Source of the DNA: Streptomyces barringtoniae | Lineage (GTDB): Bacteria > Actinomycetota > Actinomycetes > Streptomycetales > Streptomycetaceae | Direction: 5' to 3' | DNA length: 64,000 nucleotides | Assembly (NCBI RefSeq): GCF_020819595.1 | Contig: NZ_JAJHNP010000025.1 | Location: forward strand, 62,001 to 126,000 | Shown: positions 30,435 through 38,512 of the stretch, one piece after another | Position numbering within the stretch: position 1 is the stretch's first letter | Layout of the letters: each line of letters opens with the position of its first letter | The notes under the pieces: model-generated | Databases searched by the model: none | Told to the model about the DNA's origin: nothing | Seen by the model: the letters and a program-made list of their open reading frames with translations, nothing else | Made by a program: the position numbers and the translations under genes

Positions 30435-32528
30435 ATGCAGCCGCTGGACGCGGACGAGCCGGCCATCGTCGGGCCCTACCGGCTGCTCGGCCGGCTCGGC
30501 TCCGGTGGCATGGGCCGGGTCTACCTCGGCCGCAGCGCGGGCGGCCGTACCGTCGCCGTGAAGATCGTGCACCCGCACTTCGCGCTGGACGAGGAGTTCC
30601 GCGCCCGCTTCCGGCGCGAGGTGGCGGCCGCCCGCCGGGTCGGCGGTGCCTGGACCGCACCCGTCCTGGACGCGGACCCGGAGGCCCCGGTGCCCTGGGT
30701 CGCCACGGCCTACGCGGCCGGCCCGTCCCTCGCCGCGGCCGTCACCGACACCGGCCCGCTGCCCGCCCACACCGTACGGGCCCTGGGCGCGGGCCTCGCC
30801 GAGGCGCTGACCGCCGTACACGACCTGGGTCTGGTCCACCGGGACGTGAAGCCCTCCAACGTCCTGCTGACCCTGGACGGACCGCTGCTGATCGACTTCG
30901 GCATCGCCCGGGCCATGGACGGCACGGCGTCCCTGACGTCCACCGGCGTGTCCATCGGCTCCCCGGGCTACATGGCACCCGAACAGATCCTCGGCAAGGG
31001 CGCCACGGGCGCGTCCGACGTCTTCTCCCTCGGCGCGGTGCTGGCCTACGCGGCGACCGGCGAACCGCCGTTCCGGGGGGACACGTCCGCCGCGCTGCTC
31101 TACAAGGTGGTCCACGAGGAGCCAGAACTGGGCTTCCTGGAAGGGGAGTTGCGCGAGACGGCCGCTGCCTGCCTGGCCAAGGACCCCGCCTCCCGCCCCA
31201 CCCCCGCCGAGGTGAGCCACCGGCTCGCTCCCGAGGGCGCCACCCGACTGGTCACCGGCGGCTGGCTCCCGGGGCCCCTGGTGGAACAGGTCAGCCGGAG
31301 CGCGGTACGCCTGCTGAACCTGGACACGGGGGAGGCGGCGCACTCGGGGCCGGTGGCCTTCGACAGCCCGGCGGAGACGGGGCCTTCGACCCGGGGGTCG
31401 GGGGCGGGGCCGGCCTCGGCTCCGGGTTCGCGGCCGGGTCTGGGGTCGGCTTCGGGTTCGACACCGGGTCCGGAGCCGGCTTCGGGGCCGTCCGGGGTTG
31501 CGGGCTCCGCCCCGGCTTCGGGTGCGGGCCCGGTCCAGGGCTCTGCCTCCGCCCCTCCTCCGGCCGAGCCGAACTCGTTCACGGGAGCCGGGGTGTTCGG
31601 GCCTGCGCCGGTGATGAATTCAGAGGCCCTTTCTACGCCGGTTGGCGGACCAGGGGTTCCTGCCTGGCCCTTCGGCGACCCGCAACACCCCTCGGGGCCG
31701 CCCCACGGCGACCCGCAACACCCCTCGCATCCACGCCACGGCGGCGGCCCACAGCACCCCTCCACCGCAGACCTCGGCGGCCCCCAGAACCCCTCCGTCC
31801 CGAGCAACGGCACCCCGCAGAACGCCTCCTCGGGGCCGGCGACCGGCGTCGTGGACGGGACTTCCTCCGGGGCTTCCTCCGCGGCGCCGACCGTCGTGCC
31901 CGCGCAGCGTGACGCGGTGCCGCAGGGCCGGCTTTCCGTCAGCGTGGCGGCGGCCTCCGCGCCGGCCGAGGGCGGCCGTGGGCGCCGGCTGAGCTGCACG
32001 GTGGTGCTGGCCGTCGCCGGTGCTCTGGCAGCAGGAGGACTGGGGCTCGGCGTACTGCTGCAACCCTGGGCCCAACAGGACGGCAGCGGCAAGAGCGTGG
32101 GCGGCGGCCGCCCCTCGGTCTCCCCGGCGCCGAGCGAGTCCTCCGGCGGCCCCACCGGCCGAAGTGACCAGCCCGGCGCCATCCCGGCCGGCTACCTCGG
32201 TACCTGGGAAGGACAGGCCACCGGCCTCGGCGGCAGTCTGCCCGAGGGCACCTTCCGGCTCACCGTCCATCAGGCCGCCGTAGGAAAGGAGCTGGGACAG
32301 CTCCGGCAGACCGACCAGATCGGCGGCGTGTGCACCGACGTCCTCACCCTGAAGAAGGTGACGAAGACCCAGGTCCTCGCGACCTCGACCGGCGCAAAGG
32401 ACAACCCCGGCCACTGCGTACCCACCCCGCACCAGGTCGAGTTGACCCCGGTCGGCGACGACCTGAGGTTCACGTCGGACAGTTCCGCCGAGGGCAACCC
32501 GGTGGCGCGCCTGTCGAAGGTCGGATGA
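30435..32528 (+). CDS. Membrane Ser/Thr protein kinase with extracytoplasmic sensor
   Basis: A 697-residue PknB-like kinase. The kinase domain has GSGGMGRVYLG (22-32), catalytic Lys43 in VAVK, HRDVKPSN near 140 and DFGIA near 155, all intact. Next is a long Pro/Gly/Ser-rich juxtamembrane linker (about 295-510) with repeated DPQHPS-like units. One membrane helix follows (VVLAVAGALAAGGLGLGVLL, about 520-540), and then an outside domain of about 125 residues starting GYLGTWEGQATGLGG, with two cysteines. No PASTA repeats. This domain presumably senses an extracytoplasmic signal. GGGGGGAG precedes the ATG. The prepilin peptidase gene follows. Confidence 0.9.
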   Translation: MQPLDADEPAIVGPYRLLGRLGSGGMGRVYLGRSAGGRTVAVKIVHPHFALDEEFRARFRREVAAARRVGGAWTAPVLDADPEAPVPWVATAYAAGPSLAAAVTDTGPLPAHTVRALGAGLAEALTAVHDLGLVHRDVKPSNVLLTLDGPLLIDFGIARAMDGTASLTSTGVSIGSPGYMAPEQILGKGATGASDVFSLGAVLAYAATGEPPFRGDTSAALLYKVVHEEPELGFLEGELRETAAACLAKDPASRPTPAEVSHRLAPEGATRLVTGGWLPGPLVEQVSRSAVRLLNLDTGEAAHSGPVAFDSPAETGPSTRGSGAGPASAPGSRPGLGSASGSTPGPEPASGPSGVAGSAPASGAGPVQGSASAPPPAEPNSFTGAGVFGPAPVMNSEALSTPVGGPGVPAWPFGDPQHPSGPPHGDPQHPSHPRHGGGPQHPSTADLGGPQNPSVPSNGTPQNASSGPATGVVDGTSSGASSAAPTVVPAQRDAVPQGRLSVSVAAASAPAEGGRGRRLSCTVVLAVAGALAAGGLGLGVLLQPWAQQDGSGKSVGGGRPSVSPAPSESSGGPTGRSDQPGAIPAGYLGTWEGQATGLGGSLPEGTFRLTVHQAAVGKELGQLRQTDQIGGVCTDVLTLKKVTKTQVLATSTGAKDNPGHCVPTPHQVELTPVGDDLRFTSDSSAEGNPVARLSKVG
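31673..31727 (+). repeat. Direct repeat in the kinase linker
   Basis: A 22-base sequence is repeated perfectly at 31673-31694 and 31706-31727; it encodes GDPQHPS twice. Further weaker copies follow (GPQHPS, GPQNPS). Recent in-frame duplication in a disordered linker is the simplest explanation. Confidence 0.85.
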
Positions 32529-32562
32529 GCACGGCGCGCGGGACGGGGAGCGGGGGGACCGG

Positions 32563-33306
32563 ATGAGCACAGGGGCGCTGGCCGCCGTCGCCGCGCTGTG
32601 GGGTGCGCTCGTGGGCGCGCTGCTGCCCCGCGCCGCCTACCGCTTCGCCGTACCGGCCGGTGAACCCTGGCGGGACCGCTGCCCGGACGGCCATCCGATC
32701 CGCGGCTGGATCGGCCGGATCGCGTGCGGCGCCTGCGGGGGAGAGGCCCGCGGCACGGGCGTACCCCCCACCGCCGCCCTCCCCGCTTCCCTCGCCACCG
32801 CCCTGACCTGCGCCACCCTCGCCACCGCCACCGGCACCCGCCCCGAGCTGGCGGTCTGGCTGCTGCTCGCGCCGGTCGGGGTGCTGCTGGCCGTCGTCGA
32901 CTTCCGGGTGCACCGGCTGCCCGACCCGCTGACCCTGCCCCTGGCCGCGTCCGCGCTCGCCCTCCTGGGCCTTGCCGCACTGCTGCCCGAGCACGCCGGT
33001 CACTGGTCCACCGCGGTGTACGGCGCTGTGGCCCTCGGCGTCGGCTATTTCATGTTGTTCCTCATCAACCCGGCCGGCATGGGCTTCGGTGATGTGAAGC
33101 TGGCCGTCGGCATGGGTGCCGTACTCGGCTGGTACGGCTGGTCCACGGTCCTGCTCGGCGCCTTCGCCGGTTTCCTGCTCGGCGCGCTGTACGGCGGAGC
33201 CCTCGTCCTCGTACGGCGGGCGGGCCGCAAGACCGCGATCCCCTTCGGGCCCTTCCTGCTGGCCGGTGCCTTCGCCGGGCTGCTGATCGGCGCGTACGCG
33301 GCCTGA
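32563..33306 (+). CDS. Prepilin peptidase (A24 family)
   Basis: A 247-residue membrane aspartyl protease with about seven helices. The catalytic aspartates lie in VVDFRVHRLPD (about residues 110-120) and GFGDVKL (GxGDxK, about 175-181). Cysteine pairs RCPDGHPI and IACGACGG resemble the zinc-binding loop of the leader-peptidase/methylase N-terminal domain, though that domain is short. It cleaves type IV pilin or pseudopilin leaders at the membrane. No pilin gene is adjacent here; pili or secretion substrates must lie elsewhere. Confidence 0.9.
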   Translation: MSTGALAAVAALWGALVGALLPRAAYRFAVPAGEPWRDRCPDGHPIRGWIGRIACGACGGEARGTGVPPTAALPASLATALTCATLATATGTRPELAVWLLLAPVGVLLAVVDFRVHRLPDPLTLPLAASALALLGLAALLPEHAGHWSTAVYGAVALGVGYFMLFLINPAGMGFGDVKLAVGMGAVLGWYGWSTVLLGAFAGFLLGALYGGALVLVRRAGRKTAIPFGPFLLAGAFAGLLIGAYAA

Positions 33307-33377
33307 CGTCTGCATGGTGAAACCGCTGGCGTAGGCTGAGTCAGTCCGTCCACACCCCTTGACGAAAGGGACGCCCG

Positions 33378-34577
33378 GTGACCGAGAAGGCCGACCTCCA
33401 GTCCGTGCTCGACCGAGCCGCAGCGGGCGGACGCATCACGCCCGAGGAGGCGCTCGACCTCTACCGGGATGCCCCGCTGCACGCGCTGGGCGCCGCCGCC
33501 GACGCCGTACGGCGGCGGAAGTACGCCGGTATCGAGCACATCGCCACGTACATCATCGAGCGGAACATCAACTACACGAACGTGTGTGTCACGGCGTGCA
33601 AGTTCTGCGCCTTCTACGCGGCCCCCAAGGACAAGGACAAGGGCTGGACCCGCGACCTCGACGACATCCTGCGCCGCTGCGCGGAGACCGTCGAGCTGGG
33701 CGGCACCCAGATCATGTTCCAGGGCGGCCACCACCCGGACTACGGCGTCGAGTACTACGAGAAGCACTTCAAGGCCATCAAGGACGCCTTCCCGCAGCTC
33801 GTCATCCACTCCCTCGGCGCGTCTGAGGTCGAGCACATGGCCCGTATCTCCGGTGTGTCGGTCGAGGAGGCCATCACCCGGATCCACGAGGCGGGCCTCG
33901 ACTCCTTCGCCGGCGCCGGCGCGGAACTGCTCCCCGAGCGGCCCCGCAAGGCCATCGCCCCGCTGAAGGAGAGCGGCGAGCGCTGGCTGGAGATCATGGA
34001 GACCGCGCACCGGCTGGGTGTGGAGTCGACGTCCACGATGCTCATGGGCACGGGTGAGACGAACGCCGAGCGCATCGAGCACCTGCGGATGATCCGTGAC
34101 GTACAGGACCGCACGGGCGGCTTCCGCGCCTTCATCCCGTACACGTACCAGCCCGAGAACAACCACCTGAAGGGCCGCACCCAGGCCACCCTCTTCGAGT
34201 ACCTGCGGATGATCGCGATCGCCCGCCTCTTCCTCGACAACGTCCAGCACATCCAGGGTTCCTGGCTGACCACGGGCAAGGAGGTCGGCCAGCTGTCGCT
34301 GCACTACGGCGCGGACGACCTCGGCTCGATCATGCTCGAGGAGAACGTGGTCTCCTCGGCCGGTGCCAAGCACCGCTCCAACCGCCTGGAGATCATCGAC
34401 CTGATCAGGAAGGCGGGGCGGGTCCCGGCGCAGCGCGCCACGACCTACGAGCACCTGGTCGTCCACGACGACCCGGCGAACGACCCCGTCGACGAGCGGG
34501 TGATGTCCCACATCTCGTCCACGGCGATCGAGGGCGGCACGGCCCACCCCGAACTGAAGCTGCTGGCGCCCAACTAG
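33378..34577 (+). CDS. mqnC: Cyclic dehypoxanthinyl futalosine synthase MqnC (radical SAM)
   Basis: A 399-residue radical SAM enzyme. The cluster motif CVTACKFCAFY (CxxxCxFC, about 72-82) is followed by TQIMFQGGHHPDYGVEYYE, GAGAELLPERPRKAI and YQPENNHL, segments typical of MqnC. It cyclises dehypoxanthinyl futalosine to cyclic DHFL. The GTG start is preceded by GAAAGGGA and a TAGGCT -10 (33332-33337). The next gene, starting 17 bases after the stop, is a degenerate amidohydrolase-like protein. Confidence 0.94.
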   Translation: MTEKADLQSVLDRAAAGGRITPEEALDLYRDAPLHALGAAADAVRRRKYAGIEHIATYIIERNINYTNVCVTACKFCAFYAAPKDKDKGWTRDLDDILRRCAETVELGGTQIMFQGGHHPDYGVEYYEKHFKAIKDAFPQLVIHSLGASEVEHMARISGVSVEEAITRIHEAGLDSFAGAGAELLPERPRKAIAPLKESGERWLEIMETAHRLGVESTSTMLMGTGETNAERIEHLRMIRDVQDRTGGFRAFIPYTYQPENNHLKGRTQATLFEYLRMIAIARLFLDNVQHIQGSWLTTGKEVGQLSLHYGADDLGSIMLEENVVSSAGAKHRSNRLEIIDLIRKAGRVPAQRATTYEHLVVHDDPANDPVDERVMSHISSTAIEGGTAHPELKLLAPN

Positions 34578-34594
34578 AGCCGGCCAGGCGTTCC

Positions 34595-35194
34595 GTGTTG
34601 ACACTTCACGTTGCCGAACGGTCGCCCGAGACGGCCGTTCTGGTCGACGGGGCGTCCGTCGCCGCCGTCGGTCAGTACCAGGAACTGGCCGACGCCGACC
34701 CGCGGGCGCGGGTGCGGCGCTGGCCCGGCATCCTGACGCCGGGACTGCTGAACCCGTACGGTCCGGAGCTGCTGGAGGCCACGTACCATCCCGACCCGCG
34801 CGAGGCCGATGCCCTCGGTACCGAGCCCATCGGCGGGGAGCGGGCGCGGGAGATCTTCCGCACCGACCCGGCCAGCCTCGGCGCGAGCGCACGGCGCGGG
34901 GTGCAGCGGATGCTGGCGCACGGCACGGTGGCGGTGGCCGGGGAGCTGCGGTCGCGGGCCGTGGTCGACGCGGTGCGCAGGGCGGGGCTCGCGATGGGAC
35001 AACGCCCGGACCGCCTGCCGGGCCCGGCGGCGCTGTCCCCGACCCCGCTGATCCTGCTGCCCAAGCTGGTGCCGGGCGGTCCGGCCCGATTCGCCGTGTT
35101 CGATGTCGCGGACCGCGCCGAACTGGTCCGGCGTGGTGCCGGGACCTGCGTGGCGACCGTGATCGGCGGGCGGCTGGTGTACCGCGCCCGGTGA
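34595..35194 (+). CDS. Imidazolonepropionase-like protein lacking metal ligands
   Basis: A 199-residue protein matching only the outer composite domain of amidohydrolases. The start VLVDGASVAAVGQYQEL and the end GAGTCVATVIGGRLVYRAR are the sandwich-domain strands; the join region reads GILTPGLLNPYGPELLE, where active enzymes have TPGLVNAHTHLE. The HxH metal ligands are thus replaced (NPYG) and most of the catalytic barrel is missing. It is unlikely to be catalytic. It starts 17 bases after mqnC and may be co-transcribed; perhaps a remnant or binding partner of the aminofutalosine deaminase step. Confidence 0.7.
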   Translation: MLTLHVAERSPETAVLVDGASVAAVGQYQELADADPRARVRRWPGILTPGLLNPYGPELLEATYHPDPREADALGTEPIGGERAREIFRTDPASLGASARRGVQRMLAHGTVAVAGELRSRAVVDAVRRAGLAMGQRPDRLPGPAALSPTPLILLPKLVPGGPARFAVFDVADRAELVRRGAGTCVATVIGGRLVYRAR

Positions 35195-35221
35195 TCACGG
35201 CCCGGGTCGGGGAGCTCCGGC

Positions 35222-36117
35222 TCAGCCCGCGAACGCCTCTCCGACCCCCCGAGCCCTGTTCGACCCCGCTGCAGTCGGTCGCCGCGTCGTGCTGCCCGCT
35301 CGCCCCGTCCTCGCACTGCCGGTCGCGGAAGGTGGACCACATCGACACCCAGGCGATCTCCTTCTCCTGGGCGAACATCCGCACCTGCGCGGCGTCGGCG
35401 AGGGCGAAGGTCTCCCCGGCCACGTCGTCGACCCCGCTCATCGAGGTGAGCGCCATGCCCCGCCAGGCGCCCGCGTCGGACAGCCCGAACACCTTCTTCA
35501 ACTGGGCGTGCGCGGACTCGGCGGAGCTGACGGCCTCGTCGCCCATGTCACCGGTGTACGACTCGCCGTAGTTCATCGTCGTCACGTTCACCGTGGCGAC
35601 CTGGACGTCGTACGTGTTCGCGGACGCCAGCAGCGCGAGGCCGTCGGAGTCGAGGCCCGAGGGCGTGACCGGCAGGGTGAAGGAGACCTTCAGTTCCGGC
35701 CGTTGCCTCTGGAGCCTCGCCATCGCCTGCGAACGCCGGGCCACGGAGGCGGAGTCGGTCAGTTCGTCGCCCTCGATGTCGAAGTCGGCCCGGCTGGAGC
35801 CGGCCGCGTCCAGCGCCCTGCCGTGGGCGGCGGCCAGGTCCACGGCGCTGTCGCAGGTCGCGGCGAGCTCCTTGCCGGAGGCTCCGCCGAAGGAGACACG
35901 GACGTCGGCACCGTCCTTCTTCAGGCGCGGTGTCCGGGACTTCACGGCCGGGTCGCCGATCTTCTCGGTGCCCTTCCACCTGGGCGTGCAGCCACCGCCG
36001 TCGGAGATCACGAAGGTCAGGTTGTACGTCGACGGCGAACCGGCGGAGTCGGTGTCCGACGCCTCGGTGGCGCTGACATAGGGGGCGTAGAGGGCGTAGG
36101 AGGCGTGGGCGGGCGTC
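35222..36117 (-). pseudogene. 5'-truncated chitinase-like (GH18) pseudogene
   Basis: The minus strand encodes the catalytic part of an actinobacterial chitinase-like protein: YAPYVSATEASDTD, NLTFVISDGGGCTPRW, VRVSFGGASG, ADFDIEGDELTD (GH18 DxDxE region) and FALADAAQVRMFAQEKEIAW. It lacks any signal peptide or start: homology stops at about 36117, where the sequence joins an unrelated remnant. Near the 3' end a G6 run (about 35235) shifts the frame; the expected ending EAFAG-stop is found one frame away, with TGA at 35222-35224. Truncation plus frameshift make it non-functional. The intact parent would be an extracellular chitinase. Confidence 0.8.
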
Positions 36118-36120
36118 GAC

Positions 36121-36662
36121 TTCGGCAGCGCCCTGTGGGACCCGTCGACGTACCTCTTCTGCTGGATCCTCGGCTTCGCCCACCGCGACGGGGTGCTGCG
36201 GCGGACGAGACCGGCGCTCGTCTGCGTCCTGTCGTGCGCCGCACTGCGTTACGGCGCCTGGTACGCCTTCCCGCACCAAGCCGACTCAGGGACGTACGAC
36301 CTGGACGAGAACCCCCCTCGCCGAGGCCTTCTGGTCGGCCGGTTTCGTGACGCTGCTGATGTGGGCGCAGACGTACTTCCGGATCGGCTTCGCCCGGCTC
36401 ACCCGGTTCCGGCGGCTGGACCGCACGGTCACCGTCTTCAACGCGCGCGATGACGATCTAGCTCTGGAACGAGATCGCCCTGGTCCTGGCCGTCCCGCTG
36501 ATCGACCGGTTCTGGAACGTGCCCGCCTTCGAGAGGTACCTGCCCCTGGACAGCCAGTGGTTCATGTTCGGCATCAGCTGGCTCCTGATCGCCGTCTTCG
36601 TCCTGTTGTGCGACTGGGTGGAGGATGTCGCGGCGCGGAGGAAGCCGAGGCTCCTGCCGTGA
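36121..36662 (+). pseudogene. Acyltransferase family 3 pseudogene (C-terminal remnant)
   Basis: The plus strand preserves the last third of a membrane acyltransferase: WDPSTYLFCWILGFAHRDGVL, then WAQTYFRIGFARLTRFRRLDRT, NAR..MTI, and WNEIALVLAVPLIDRFWNVPAF to the TGA at 36660-36662. The frame is broken by an extra C in a C6 run (36312-36317), by loss of two bases near 36449, and by an in-frame TAG at 36459-36461 where the family has a tyrosine (NARAMTIYLW). The N-terminal two-thirds are missing at the same junction that truncates the chitinase remnant. The promoter of menG lies just past its end. Confidence 0.85.
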
Positions 36663-36673
36663 GACCGGGCTGC

Positions 36674-36679
36674 AACAAT
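36674..36679 (+). promoter_or_regulatory. Possible -10 element of menG
   Basis: AACAAT ends 7 bases before the GTG at 36687, consistent with a leaderless menG transcript starting just after the pseudogene stop. The hexamer is a weaker match than the other leaderless promoters in the window. Confidence 0.35.
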
Positions 36680-36686
36680 GGGCGGC

Positions 36687-37382
36687 GTGACCCGCGCTTC
36701 CCTGAACAAGCAGCCGCACGAAGTCGCCTCGATGTTCGACGACGTGGCGGAACGGTACGACCTGACGAACGACGTGCTGTCGCTCGGCCAGGACCGGGTG
36801 TGGCGCAGGGAGGTGGCGAAGGCGGTCGACGCGCGCCCCGCGCAGAAGGTCCTCGACCTGGCCGCCGGTACGGCCACCTCCTCGCTGCCGTTCGCGCGCA
36901 CGGGCGCGTACGTCGTCCCGTGCGACTTCTCGCTCGGGATGCTGCAGGTCGGCAAGAAGAAGCACACCTGGCTGCCGTTCACGGCCGGCGACGCGACGCG
37001 GCTGCCGTTCAAGGACGACACCTTCGACGCCGTGACGATCTCCTTCGGGCTGCGCAACGTGCAGGACACGGACGCGGCGCTGCGGGAGATGTACCGGGTG
37101 ACCCGGCCCGGCGGGCGCGTGGTGATCTGCGAGTTCTCGCACCCGACCTGGGCGCCCTTCCGGACCGTCTACACCGAGTACCTGATGCGGGCGCTGCCGC
37201 CGGTCGCGCGGGCGGTGTCCTCGAACCCGGACGCGTACGTCTACCTCGCCGAGTCCATCCGCGCCTGGCCCGACCAACCCGCCCTCGCCGAACGGCTGCG
37301 CAAGGCGGGCTGGTCCAAGGTGGCCTGGCGCAACCTCACCGGCGGCGTGGTAGCGCTGCACCGGGGCTTCAAGGAGAGCTGA
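36687..37382 (+). CDS. menG: Demethylmenaquinone methyltransferase MenG/UbiE
   Basis: A 231-residue SAM-dependent methyltransferase. Motif I is VLDLAAGTATSSLPFA (about residues 50-65); UbiE signatures are MFDDVAERYDLTNDVLSLGQDRVWR and ISFGLRNVQDTDAALREMYRVTRPGG. It methylates demethylmenaquinone, the last ring modification. The GTG at 36687 (TRASLNKQ) is preferred over the in-frame ATG at 36678, which is only three codons earlier. Its promoter region is the tail of the acyltransferase pseudogene. Confidence 0.94.
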   Translation: MTRASLNKQPHEVASMFDDVAERYDLTNDVLSLGQDRVWRREVAKAVDARPAQKVLDLAAGTATSSLPFARTGAYVVPCDFSLGMLQVGKKKHTWLPFTAGDATRLPFKDDTFDAVTISFGLRNVQDTDAALREMYRVTRPGGRVVICEFSHPTWAPFRTVYTEYLMRALPPVARAVSSNPDAYVYLAESIRAWPDQPALAERLRKAGWSKVAWRNLTGGVVALHRGFKES

Positions 37383-37424
37383 GGCCTTTTACGGGCCGCC
37401 GCGGCGGGCTCGGCGGGCGGGGTC

Positions 37425-37769
37425 TCAGCGGTTGATCATCTCGAAGGCGTCACCGGGCTCACCGAGTTCGCGTTGGAGGCCACCGGCGGGCGGCCTCGGG
37501 ATGCGTGGCTCGCGCACGCCCCCGCCGCCCTCTCCCTCACCGAAGTCGAACCACACGTACACCATGGACTCCCGGGGCACCTCGGCACCGGGCTGCGGGT
37601 ACTGGCGTACGACGTAGTCGACGACCGCGAGGTGGAAGTCCGGGCGGTCCGGCGCATTGAGGAACAGGCCCTGCGCCCGGGCCGTTTCGCGCGCGTCCAC
37701 GGCCATCAGTCCGACCAGCCGCGGCACGCGCACTTCGGGTGTTTTGGGTGTTATGCGCACAGATGTCAC
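37425..37769 (-). CDS. Stand-alone PASTA-domain protein
   Basis: A 114-residue protein with one PASTA domain: VRVPRLVGLMAVDARETARAQGL, then VVDYVVRQYPQPGAEVPRESMVYVWF (about residues 13-76), followed by an acidic-glycine and proline-rich tail. PASTA domains usually lie outside the cell on kinases or penicillin-binding proteins and bind peptidoglycan or lipid II. Here there is no signal peptide or membrane helix, so it is probably cytoplasmic, or is exported by another route. Start GTG at 37769; a second GTG lies 3 codons in. It is convergent with menG. Confidence 0.75.
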   Translation of the reverse strand: MTSVRITPKTPEVRVPRLVGLMAVDARETARAQGLFLNAPDRPDFHLAVVDYVVRQYPQPGAEVPRESMVYVWFDFGEGEGGGGVREPRIPRPPAGGLQRELGEPGDAFEMINR

Positions 37770-37842
37770 CCCCAGCGGTACTGGAAGGGTAACTCCCGTG
37801 AGCCCGGGCCGGAAGGAGTCGGTGTCTTTCTGTGACAGATGG

Positions 37843-38415
37843 CTACTCTGCGTGACGGATACGGGGTGCGTGATCGGCGTGGGGCGCGTGATCGGCGCGG
37901 GGCTCGTTATCGAGGCGGAGCCGGAAGCAGAGGGCCTGCTCGTCCAGTGTGGGGTGCGGATAGGTCTCCGCCGGTTCCATGCCGAGCCGCCGGGTCACCG
38001 CGATCGACCGCTCGTTGCCCGGCCGGACCATCGCCACCACCTCCTTGATCCCGGCCACCCGCACCCGCTCGAGCGTCTCGCGTGCGGCGGCGGTGACGTA
38101 CCCCTTGCCCCAGTGCGCGCGGCCGAGCCGCCAGCCGATCTCCATCGCGCCCACCGGGCCCCAGTCCGGCCGCCAGGGCTGCGCTCCGGTGAAGCCGATG
38201 ACCTCGCCGGACCCGTCCAGCATGGTCCACAGGCAGAAGCCGAGTTCCGCATCGTGCCGCCGCTGCCGGGCGGTGAGTTCCTCGTAGACCGACAGCGCGG
38301 CCGGCCTGCCGCCGTAGAACTCCATGACCTCGGGGTCGTCGAAGACCCGGTGTCAGGCGATCGCGTCCTCGTGGGTGGGAACGCGCAGCTGTACCGCGGG
38401 TAGAGGTCGGTTCAC
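37843..38415 (-). pseudogene. GNAT acetyltransferase interrupted by an in-frame TGA
   Basis: The minus frame starts at GTG 38415 (NRPLPAVQLRVPTHEDAIA), meets TGA at 38353-38355, then continues in the same frame as HRVFDDPEVMEFYGG and on through a complete GNAT domain (GFTGAQPW, WRLGRAHWGKGYVTAAARETL, RLGMEP) to the stop at 37843. Homologs as I recall read AIAWHRVF, so TGG to TGA is the likely change. A shortened product could start at the Met at 38325 but would lack the first beta strand and helix. The C-terminus has a short ADHAP repeat from a DNA duplication. Confidence 0.75.
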
Positions 38416-38512
38416 AGGGCAGCCCTTCAGCCGGGTGATCAATTCTGCTGAATAGACTGCCCATGTCCAGTGCCGGTCGGCACATACATTTCGAACTTGG
38501 GGAGATCCCGCC

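Noticed and set aside
37860..37910. Short direct repeat (GCGTGATCGGCG units) as a regulatory array.
   Set aside because: It is inside the broken GNAT frame and encodes the ADHAP repeat; coding duplication explains it.
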